Shown here: one piece after another, positions 7,590-14,671 of the stretch | Layout: every line of letters begins with the position of its first letter | Position numbering within the stretch: the stretch's first letter is position 1 | Source: a virus | Length of the DNA stretch: 64,000 nucleotides | Reading direction: 5' to 3' (one strand) | Virus record (IMG/VR): IMGVR_UViG_3300030294_000005 | Coordinates: 172,185-236,184 of that record | Position numbers and translations under genes: made by a program | The notes under the pieces: generated by a model | What the model was told of the DNA's origin: nothing | The model's input: the letters and a program-made list of their open reading frames with translations, nothing else | Databases searched by the model: none

Positions 7590-8483
7590 TTGTTAGATAG
7601 TTTTATGAATGATTTAGAAAATAAGAAAACAGAAACTACATTAGTAGATATAAATATAATGGATACACCGATATTTAATATACAAGTACTATATGATAAG
7701 TTATCTAATATAGATAAAGTGTCAGATAAAGAATTGTATTCTTTATTAAAGATAGGATATAAAGATTTACTAAAAGATATCTTTAATAAAGATACACCAT
7801 TATATTTAACATTGTTAACAAATTCAAAATTTATTACAATATTTATACAGGTCTTGAGTTCAGAAATTCTTGACTATGATTGTAAAGTATATTGTAATAA
7901 GATAGCATATGATTATCTTACATTGTCAGAAAATAAAGATAAGTACATTCAACAGTTGTACTACACTTTATCTAAAGTTGTTAATCGAGGAATAATTCCT
8001 GGGCTATTGGGCCTTGGGATACAAGAAGATTTAGCATCTTATATAGCATTGGCAAGGTACTCATCATTAAAAGAAATGATAAATGTAGAAAGAGTTAATT
8101 TCATAATCATCTCTTCTTCCAAAGAACATGTTATGGCAGAACAGATGATAGTATGGATATATGAAAAATTATTTGATAGAGTTACTCCTTTATTTGAAGG
8201 AGTTATGTTCGATATTCTTACGGAGGATGATGAAGATAATTATACTGATAACATGCTAGAGACGTATTCTACGATCTCTCTAGCTGTATTAGATATAATG
8301 AATAATCTTCCATCCCAGGATATCAGGAAAGTCCTGATATCCTATGTAGGAGACTACGAACTAGTTTATAGAAAGCCAAATCAAAAAACAACAAGATTTT
8401 CTATGGACTCTTTATCAACTGATTATTCAAGAATAAATCAAGCAATAGAAGATTTAAAACTAGAAACAATCTATGTTCCTTAG
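7590..8483 (+). CDS. hypothetical protein, 297 aa
   Basis: Unrecognised helical protein. The start is TTG 7590, chosen because TTGGAGGTG lies at proper spacing upstream and no ATG is closer. It forms a two-gene unit with the tubulin homologue (17-base gap) and ends in a strong terminator, so an accessory role with that filament protein is plausible but not shown. A very stable in-frame hairpin lies within its coding sequence at 8317-8343. Confidence 0.65.
   Translation: MLDSFMNDLENKKTETTLVDINIMDTPIFNIQVLYDKLSNIDKVSDKELYSLLKIGYKDLLKDIFNKDTPLYLTLLTNSKFITIFIQVLSSEILDYDCKVYCNKIAYDYLTLSENKDKYIQQLYYTLSKVVNRGIIPGLLGLGIQEDLASYIALARYSSLKEMINVERVNFIIISSSKEHVMAEQMIVWIYEKLFDRVTPLFEGVMFDILTEDDEDNYTDNMLETYSTISLAVLDIMNNLPSQDIRKVLISYVGDYELVYRKPNQKTTRFSMDSLSTDYSRINQAIEDLKLETIYVP
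8317..8343 (+). other. stable hairpin inside a coding sequence
   Basis: Perfect 12-bp inverted repeat AGGATATCAGGA (8317-8328) and TCCTGATATCCT (8332-8343) with a three-base loop, inside the 297-aa gene. No T-run follows, so it is not a terminator. Confidence 0.6.
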
Positions 8484-8496
8484 GGATGAATTTAGT

Positions 8497-8526
8497 ATAA
8501 GAGGCTGCAGCCTCTTATATTTTTTT
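8497..8526 (+). terminator. Rho-independent terminator
   Basis: Perfect 22-base palindrome 8497-8518 (ATAAGAGGCTG and its complement) followed by AT and six or more T. Confidence 0.85.
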
Positions 8527-8558
8527 ATATTAAAATTATAAATAGGAGATGTATTAAT

Positions 8559-8948
8559 ATGATTGAAAAGAAAATAATAAGAGTAGGAAAACCAACAAAA
8601 CTATCAGAACCTAATTTAAATGGAATATTATATGAACCAATATCTTTAAAGAATGCAATAAATACTTTTTTAAAAAATGAAGATCATATACCTAATGTTG
8701 TAGTTTTAGATTCTAGCTATGATTCTTTTAAAGATAATGAATATTATACTATAGACTTAAATAAAACATTAGGATATTGTATTGATATTGCTGATGATTA
8801 TATAGAAATACTAATAGATGATTACTATTCTTTTATTAGTAAATTTAAAAATCCAATAGCAATGCTTAGATTAGTAGGCGAGAGAGGTAATAATGTCGGC
8901 GAATTTAATGTTAAAAAAATAATAGCTATAGATATAAGGGAGAAATAA
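8559..8948 (+). CDS. hypothetical protein, 129 aa
   Basis: Unrecognised soluble protein behind a good TAGGAGATG ribosome binding site. It is the first of a run of small closely packed genes (8559-10746) that share one terminator at 10745. The content is alternating beta/alpha with an acidic middle (DIADDYIEILIDDYY). Nothing indicates function. Confidence 0.6.
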   Translation: MIEKKIIRVGKPTKLSEPNLNGILYEPISLKNAINTFLKNEDHIPNVVVLDSSYDSFKDNEYYTIDLNKTLGYCIDIADDYIEILIDDYYSFISKFKNPIAMLRLVGERGNNVGEFNVKKIIAIDIREK

Positions 8949-8950
8949 AT

Positions 8951-9214
8951 ATGAAAATGAAAAATATATTTAAAACATTAAGTGGCAGACCTAAAAATGG
9001 AAATATAACAGAAACTATTAGACCTCTTATATTTTATCCACAATTACTATTCTGTATAATAACAATGTTCTTAGGATTCAGTAGCACATATCCAATAGAA
9101 AAACTTATGTTTTCTGTTGGTTCAATTGCTTTAGCTTGGCAATTAGGCTGGGGTATGAGTATAGAAAGATTTATAAAATCTGAAAAAAATAAAGATGACC
9201 TAACATCTAAATAG
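8951..9214 (+). CDS. small membrane protein, 87 aa
   Basis: Two hydrophobic segments, about residues 26-45 (IFYPQLLFCIITMFLGF) and 54-70 (FSVGSIALAWQLGWGM), flanked by charged ends, suggest a two-span membrane hairpin. It starts two bases after the previous gene in the same operon. Two-span small proteins can be holins, superinfection-exclusion or accessory membrane proteins; the position among early/middle-type small genes does not favour lysis. Confidence 0.6.
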   Translation: MKMKNIFKTLSGRPKNGNITETIRPLIFYPQLLFCIITMFLGFSSTYPIEKLMFSVGSIALAWQLGWGMSIERFIKSEKNKDDLTSK

Positions 9215-9225
9215 AGGTGATAAAT

Positions 9226-9471
9226 ATGATGTTATGGGAAGAAGAAATTATTAAAAAAATAAGAGATAATGTATATTCAAAAGCTATAATACAATCTAGA
9301 ATTGGTACTGTAGTTAATATAACATCAATGCTTATATATAATCGTTATGTGTTTGAAAAAAAAGCAACAATATCTAAAATATTTTATCATATATTATCAG
9401 ATATAATGCATGATAAAAAATATAGGGGGAGTTTGAGTTTAAATGAAACTATTATACAACGGAATACATAG
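9226..9471 (+). CDS. hypothetical protein, 81 aa
   Basis: Start set at ATG 9226 (followed by a second ATG) because AGAGGTG ends seven bases upstream; an upstream in-frame GTG is part of that ribosome binding site itself. Its 3' end overlaps the next gene by 29 bases, so the two are translationally linked. The protein is basic and helical and is not recognised. Confidence 0.5.
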   Translation: MMLWEEEIIKKIRDNVYSKAIIQSRIGTVVNITSMLIYNRYVFEKKATISKIFYHILSDIMHDKKYRGSLSLNETIIQRNT

Positions 9472-9772
9472 AAGAGTTGGATTTATAGTCCAACATTCTG
9501 GTGGATATAATCGTGAATATCATATAACTAAAATGTCTGAAAGATTAGATATAGATAGAGATACATTAGCTATGCTTTTTAAAGAAGCTTCAAAAAGTAA
9601 CATATTACAATATATTGATTTATTAGAAACAGGAGTTCCTATAGAGAAAGTATTTAGTATGGTAGATAATGATAATAGAATAGCACATGAAAGAATGATA
9701 AGATTTATGGCTTATACTTCAAAATATTTTACAGCATTTAATTATCTAGATAAAGGTAGGGGATATCTATGA
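9443..9772 (+). CDS. hypothetical protein, 109 aa
   Basis: Unrecognised. It overlaps the previous gene by 29 bases with an AGGGGGAG ribosome binding site inside it, and its TGA overlaps the ATG of the following 36-aa gene (ATGA). The first 50 residues (YNREYHITKMSERLDIDRDTLAMLFKEA split over two parts) could form a small helical, possibly helix-turn-helix-like bundle, but this is weak. Confidence 0.55.
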   Translation: MKLLYNGIHRRVGFIVQHSGGYNREYHITKMSERLDIDRDTLAMLFKEASKSNILQYIDLLETGVPIEKVFSMVDNDNRIAHERMIRFMAYTSKYFTAFNYLDKGRGYL

Positions 9773-9879
9773 TTATAGGATTGATGATAACTGGAGTTTT
9801 CTTATTTTTAATATTAGATGCTTCAGAAAAGTCAGGTAAAGCATATTTAGAATATCTTAAAAATAATCCAGATGAGTAA
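9769..9879 (+). CDS. single-span membrane microprotein, 36 aa
   Basis: ATG 9769 overlaps the TGA of the previous gene (ATGA), the usual sign of translational coupling, with GGTAGGGG just upstream. The product begins MIIGLMITGVFLFLILD, one membrane span, then a short charged tail. Too small for family assignment. Confidence 0.5.
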   Translation: MIIGLMITGVFLFLILDASEKSGKAYLEYLKNNPDE

Positions 9880-9891
9880 GGAGAATTAATT

Positions 9892-10158
9892 ATGAAAGAG
9901 GATATTAAAGAATTATTAATAGAGAATGAAGAATTACGTAAATTATATAATATTGATGTTATTTTCAAAAAATGTATTGATGTTGCAGATAAAACTAATA
10001 TGAATATTAAAGAAGCTTTAATCTTTACTTTAATTAAAGTATTTGAAGTTAAGAAAATATTATATGATAATATGATTAAGATTACTTTAGAATCTAATTT
10101 AAAATTTAAATTAGATAAGGATGCTAAATTTGTAAAATTAGAAGAGGAGAGTAAATAG
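9892..10158 (+). CDS. hypothetical protein, 88 aa
   Basis: Unrecognised helical, highly charged protein. It starts after AAGGAG, 12 bases past the microprotein gene, and its TAG is directly adjacent to the ATG of the next gene. It is part of the 8559-10746 small-gene operon. Confidence 0.6.
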   Translation: MKEDIKELLIENEELRKLYNIDVIFKKCIDVADKTNMNIKEALIFTLIKVFEVKKILYDNMIKITLESNLKFKLDKDAKFVKLEEESK

Positions 10159-10746
10159 ATGAAGATAGATTATGCTACTATAATGATTATATTAACCATT
10201 ATTCTAGTTCCTATAATAGTTCCTACATTAATTTTATGGTTAACCCATATAACTATGACCAAAGATTATTCTGAGAAATGGGCTTGGGGTAGTTTTAAGT
10301 CATTTAAAATTCAATTTGAAAAAAGTAATATGAAAAAAAATGAGTATCCTTTAGGAGGATACTCTAGCGGATTTGATTGTAAATGTGAATTTAATTTAGG
10401 TATTATAAAATTTAATTATATAGGAATGTTACTCAATCCTATAGATTATATTAGAGCTGCATTGTATATCAAATCATTACCTAAAACTATACCTGATACT
10501 TTTGATTGGGAAGAATTTAAAAAGGTATATTATATTATACTTATTAAAGATCATGAGCATCCTAAATATATACAGGTTTTAGATAATGGATATTTAATAA
10601 CACCAGAGATTTGTGATTCTACAAGATATACTTATAAGTATGATGCCGAAAAAGAATTAGATATAGTATCAGAAATATTTAAAAATAGAACATTTGAAAT
10701 AATGGATATAGATGGATATCTTAGTAGAGTGGATAGTTCGATATAA
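10159..10746 (+). CDS. membrane-anchored hypothetical protein, 195 aa
   Basis: Residues 5-30 (ATIMIILTIILVPIIVPTLI and onward) are one strong membrane segment; the remaining about 160 residues are soluble and unrecognised. The gene starts directly at the preceding stop codon, with GAGGAGAG inside the previous gene as ribosome binding site. A 9-bp hairpin (10342-10350 with 10356-10364) lies within the coding sequence. The terminator at 10745 closes the operon. Confidence 0.6.
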   Translation: MKIDYATIMIILTIILVPIIVPTLILWLTHITMTKDYSEKWAWGSFKSFKIQFEKSNMKKNEYPLGGYSSGFDCKCEFNLGIIKFNYIGMLLNPIDYIRAALYIKSLPKTIPDTFDWEEFKKVYYIILIKDHEHPKYIQVLDNGYLITPEICDSTRYTYKYDAEKELDIVSEIFKNRTFEIMDIDGYLSRVDSSI

Positions 10747-10777
10747 AATGGGTTATTCAACCCATTTTTATTTTTTA
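10745..10777 (+). terminator. Rho-independent terminator
   Basis: Stem AAAATGGGTT (10745-10754) with AACCCATTTT (10759-10768), loop ATTC, followed by TATTTTTT. It overlaps the stop codon of the 195-aa gene. Confidence 0.85.
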
Positions 10778-10787
10778 TTATAATGAT

Positions 10788-10799
10788 AACTATTAAATA
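10788..10799 (+). promoter_or_regulatory. possible promoter variant AACT-N6-TA
   Basis: AACTATTAAATA, one base different from the AACA-N6-TA late element, sits between a terminator and the 10826 gene. Similar AACT variants precede the SbcC-like gene (22423) and the ribonucleotide reductase gene (55075, minus strand). Chance occurrence is possible in such A+T-rich DNA. Confidence 0.3.
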
Positions 10800-10825
10800 A
10801 CCAATATATTTAGGAGGGATATAAT

Positions 10826-11131
10826 ATGAGTAATAATTCAGATCTTGAAACAGTTACTATGGAATTAATAGAATCTGACAAACTTACAAAAAATAGTAAT
10901 GTCTATCCAGCTTCAATTTTAGATAATAATAAAGAACTTCATTCTATAATAACACCTGTTATTACAAAACATAATATAGAAAAGTTATTTATACTAAATA
11001 AAGATTCTGTTAAAGATATTGAAGATATTAAAAATATCTTAGACTTTATTATTAAAACATTAAATATACGATCAGGTGATGGAACTACATTATATGGTTT
11101 AAGTGAAATAATACAATATTTAAAACAATAA
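10826..11131 (+). CDS. hypothetical protein, 101 aa
   Basis: Unrecognised. It starts behind TAGGAGGG and lies 14 bases upstream of the RecA-like gene, in the same unit. The acidic N-terminal half and helical C-terminal half show no motif. Proximity suggests a possible recombination or replication accessory role, but nothing in the sequence shows it. Confidence 0.6.
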   Translation: MSNNSDLETVTMELIESDKLTKNSNVYPASILDNNKELHSIITPVITKHNIEKLFILNKDSVKDIEDIKNILDFIIKTLNIRSGDGTTLYGLSEIIQYLKQ

Positions 11132-11145
11132 AGGAGGAAATATAT

Positions 11146-12396
11146 ATGCCATCATTATTAGCAGAGAATTTTAGAACGGCAGTTTCTAAACTCAAAGATT
11201 ATCGTATGAAAGTTGAAACAGAACATTCTGTAGGATATTCTACAGGATTTTTAAGTTTTGATTTTACTAATGGTACAGTTGTTCATGTAAACTCAAAGGA
11301 AAAGAAATTCGATTATTATTCTATAGGAATTACAGATGGGTCTATGGTAATGGTAATAGGAAGAGCTGGTTGCGGTAAAACTACATGGGTAGTACAAGCG
11401 GCTGCAAATATTATAAGAGCTTTCAAAACATCATGCATATTTCATGATGATATTGAAGGTGGTATAAATGATTCAAGAACTGAATTACTTACAAAATTTC
11501 ATGGAGATGAATTAAAAGATAAATATATTCATAGGAATACTGGTATAACAGCAGAAAACTTCTATGAAAGAATAAAGATAGTTCATGATATGAAAATTAA
11601 TAATAGATCTGATTATGAATATGATACAGGTCTTTATGATAGTTCAGGAAATAGAATATTTAAACTAGATCCTACAGTATATATATTAGATTCTTTAGCA
11701 TTATTAATGCCAGAGCAGTATACAACTGAGGACGAATTATCTGGACAGATGTCTGCTACATCAACAGCTAGAGCCAATGCTAGTATCTTTAAGAGAATAG
11801 TTCCAATGCTAAAATCTGCAAATATAATTTTATTTGTAATTAATCATATAAATCAAAAGATTGAGATAAGTGCATTCTCTAGAACTAAATCTCAAGTTAG
11901 TTATTTAAAACAGGGTGAAACACTTCCAGGAGGAAATGCTCCAATCTATTTAGCTAATAATATGATAAGAGTAGATGATCATAGTAAGTTAAAAGAATCA
12001 GAAGGTTTTGGTATTGCTGGAACATTAGTAGACTTTACTTTAGTTAAATCAAGAACTAATAGAGCTGGTAGTGTTGCTACCTTAGTATTTGATCAAGAAA
12101 ATGGTTACGATGAAGAGTTATCATTATTCTTCCTATTAAAAGAAGCAGGTAAGATTAATGGTGCAGGAGTTGGTTTATACTTAGGAGATAGAAATGATGT
12201 TAAGTTCTCACAGAAGAGCTTTAAAGATAAGATAGCCAAACATGATGATATAAAACAATTATTTATGGAAGAAGTAATAGTAGTATTAAAAGGAATATTA
12301 GAAAGTCAAGGATCTAATAATAGTGAAACAGAAACCCGTTCTGATTTAGAATTGACCGATACTATTCTAAATATGATAAATGAAGAAGCAGCTTAA
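11146..12396 (+). CDS. RecA/UvsX-like ATPase (recombinase)
   Basis: A P-loop ATPase of the RecA superfamily. Walker A is GRAGCGKTT at residues 72-80, Walker B VYILDSL at 178-184, and an NTP-sensing stretch VINHINQ follows at about 230. The substrate-facing loop region includes ETLPGGNAPIYLANNMIRV, similar in layout to the RecA L2/GGxAxxxxA region. Length (416 aa) suits UvsX/RecA. It would coat single-stranded DNA and drive strand exchange in recombination-dependent replication. It follows a good AAAGGAGGA site. A DnaB-like helicase is the main alternative, but there is no N-terminal primase-binding domain. Confidence 0.7.
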   Translation: MPSLLAENFRTAVSKLKDYRMKVETEHSVGYSTGFLSFDFTNGTVVHVNSKEKKFDYYSIGITDGSMVMVIGRAGCGKTTWVVQAAANIIRAFKTSCIFHDDIEGGINDSRTELLTKFHGDELKDKYIHRNTGITAENFYERIKIVHDMKINNRSDYEYDTGLYDSSGNRIFKLDPTVYILDSLALLMPEQYTTEDELSGQMSATSTARANASIFKRIVPMLKSANIILFVINHINQKIEISAFSRTKSQVSYLKQGETLPGGNAPIYLANNMIRVDDHSKLKESEGFGIAGTLVDFTLVKSRTNRAGSVATLVFDQENGYDEELSLFFLLKEAGKINGAGVGLYLGDRNDVKFSQKSFKDKIAKHDDIKQLFMEEVIVVLKGILESQGSNNSETETRSDLELTDTILNMINEEAA

Positions 12397-12420
12397 AAAA
12401 ATAGATAATCATATATTATA

Positions 12421-12451
12421 TATCTGATAGAAGTTATGAATCTATCAGATA
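12421..12451 (+). other. inverted repeat between recA-like and RNAP beta genes
   Basis: Stem TATCTGATAG (12421-12430) with CTATCAGATA (12442-12451) and an 11-base loop. No convincing T-run follows, so it may be a weak terminator or RNA processing/stability hairpin ahead of the RNAP gene. Confidence 0.4.
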
Positions 12452-12486
12452 TTTACATATTCTTAGTGTGAAGGGATGATTATGAT

Positions 12487-14670
12487 ATGGCAGATCCAAG
12501 TTTAATTAATAACGTTTTAGAAGCAGGAAAAAGATTAACATCAAAAGAACAAATGTTAGGTAAAGGATTGAATATGCCTTTTAACGCTCTAAATTCAGGA
12601 GCAAGAAAAATAATGTTTTCTACACAGATGGATCATCGTGTAGATTTGTTTAACCCAGAAGCCCCATTAATAAGCACGGGGTATGAAAATAGATTTGGTG
12701 AATATACATCTTCTTTTATCAAATCTGATAGTAGATATATGGTAATTGCTAAGATAGAAAAATTCTCTCATCTTCCAGGGCATCATTATTATTTAGTGTT
12801 AAAGAAGTTTGATAGTGATGAATATGAAATTATTGAGAGAGTAATGTATGAGCATGTTACTGAAGCTTACGGATATCTATATAATACAAAATATATGGAT
12901 CATCTAAAGATTGGAAGTATAGTAGAAACTAATGATGTTATACGAAAAAGCACATCATATGATGAATATGATAATAGAATGGATGGGGTTAATTTAATAA
13001 CAACATATCTATCTAATGAAGATACAAAAGAAGATGGAATTGTAGTAGCAAGGTCTGTAACTGAAAAGTTAGCATGTCCATTAATTAAGACTATCCAAAT
13101 AATAATCAATGATAATGATATACCACTTAATATGTATGGCGATGATAATATATATAAAATAATGCCAGATATAGGAGAGAGCATAAAGAAGGGTATATTG
13201 TGTGCTATGAGAAGAGAGAAAAAAGAAGAATCATTATTTAATCAATCTCTTCAACATCTTCAATCATTAATGATGTCAGATGATAAGTTTATAGCAAAAG
13301 GACAAATTATAGATATAGATGTATACTGTAATAATCCTGAGATATTAAAAGAATCATACTATGCTACACAAATAAAATATTATAGTGATAATAGTTTTAG
13401 ATTTATGAATGATATTGTAAATGTTATTAAACCTATAATAGAAGATAATGTTAATAAGTGTAGTTATGAATTACAGAAAATATATTATGATTGTAAGAAG
13501 ATAGTAGTAGATGGGAAGAAGTATATAAAAGATAAACCATTCTCTAATACTATAATAAATATAACTATATTAGAGAAGAGTGTATTAGCAGTAGGAGATA
13601 AGATATCTAATAGATATGGTGGTAAAGGAGTAGTTTCTAAGATAAGAGAAGATGATCTAATGCCATTATTAAAAGATACAGGTGAGAGGGTTGAAGTAAT
13701 ATTTAATTCAGCAACATGTATAAATAGAGAAAATATAGGTCAATTATTTGAGACATCGCTAAACGATATATCTAATAAATTACTTCATTATATGGAGAAT
13801 GTATTAGATACAGATGAATGTAATGAGATGTATAGAGATTTGGTTTATTTAACTAATAGGGAACAAGGCGAGAAGGTAGATGAATTATTATCTAGATTAT
13901 CTCCTGAAGAACAGCATTATTTCTTTGACTCTGTAATATCAGATAGTGGCATAATGCTTAGTATGAAACCTATAAGTGATCCAATGAATATTGATATGCT
14001 GTCTGCAATATATGATAAATTTCCTTATATAAAACAGCATAAGGTAACAGTGCCACAAAGGGATTCTAATGGTAATGTAAGATATCTAGAAACTAGAAGA
14101 AGATTGACTTGTGGAAAACAATATATCTATAGATTAAAACAATATGCTGAAGAAAAGTTTAGTGCGACTTCACTTTCTTCAACAAATATAAGAAATGAAA
14201 ATAGTAGAAGCTCTGCTAAAAAATCTTATAAAACAATATTTACAAAAACTCCAATAAGATTTGGAGAAATGGAATCTGGAAACTTATTACATCTTGGTGC
14301 AGAAAATGTAGTTATTAACTTATTACTATATTCCGCATCTCCTAAAGGAAGAAGACTTGCTGAAGAATTATTAATTGGTAATCCGTTTGATATAAATGTT
14401 AAATTGGACGACCAATCTACAAATAGAGGTGTTGAAATTCTTAATGCATATTTATTAACAATGGGATTAAGAATAGAATTTGTAAAAACACAAAAAACTA
14501 AAAAAGCACCTATTAAGTTTACACCTATTATAGTTCCAGCAAATAGAACTCCAATACGATTTGTTAATCCAGATGATAAGATGATTAAAGAGTATCTAGA
14601 TAATTTTGGTAAGAAATCAAAATCACCTATTAAATTTGTTCCAATATCATTTGTAGGAAGGACTGATTAA
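12487..14670 (+). CDS. RNA polymerase beta subunit, C-terminal half
   Basis: The protein carries the catalytic-core signature of RpoB: GDKISNRYGGKGVVSKI at about 368-384 (RpoB GDKMAGRHGNKGVISKI), followed by DLMPLLKDTGERVEVIFN and RENIGQLFE; and IRFGEMESGNLLHLGAENVV at about 593-612 (RpoB RFGEMEVWALEAYGA). The region before DLxxMPxLxDG binds the alpha/beta' interface. The beta N-terminal half is a separate gene at 18909, with the ligase and other genes in between. The last 60 residues are an extra tail with PIKF, PIRF, PIKF and PISF repeats. Product acts in a phage multisubunit RNA polymerase. Confidence 0.88.
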   Translation: MADPSLINNVLEAGKRLTSKEQMLGKGLNMPFNALNSGARKIMFSTQMDHRVDLFNPEAPLISTGYENRFGEYTSSFIKSDSRYMVIAKIEKFSHLPGHHYYLVLKKFDSDEYEIIERVMYEHVTEAYGYLYNTKYMDHLKIGSIVETNDVIRKSTSYDEYDNRMDGVNLITTYLSNEDTKEDGIVVARSVTEKLACPLIKTIQIIINDNDIPLNMYGDDNIYKIMPDIGESIKKGILCAMRREKKEESLFNQSLQHLQSLMMSDDKFIAKGQIIDIDVYCNNPEILKESYYATQIKYYSDNSFRFMNDIVNVIKPIIEDNVNKCSYELQKIYYDCKKIVVDGKKYIKDKPFSNTIINITILEKSVLAVGDKISNRYGGKGVVSKIREDDLMPLLKDTGERVEVIFNSATCINRENIGQLFETSLNDISNKLLHYMENVLDTDECNEMYRDLVYLTNREQGEKVDELLSRLSPEEQHYFFDSVISDSGIMLSMKPISDPMNIDMLSAIYDKFPYIKQHKVTVPQRDSNGNVRYLETRRRLTCGKQYIYRLKQYAEEKFSATSLSSTNIRNENSRSSAKKSYKTIFTKTPIRFGEMESGNLLHLGAENVVINLLLYSASPKGRRLAEELLIGNPFDINVKLDDQSTNRGVEILNAYLLTMGLRIEFVKTQKTKKAPIKFTPIIVPANRTPIRFVNPDDKMIKEYLDNFGKKSKSPIKFVPISFVGRTD

Positions 14671-14671
14671 A

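Noticed and set aside
12900-13184. Open frame on the minus strand inside the RNAP beta C gene
   Set aside because: Hydrophobic antisense shadow of a confidently assigned gene with no ribosome binding site.
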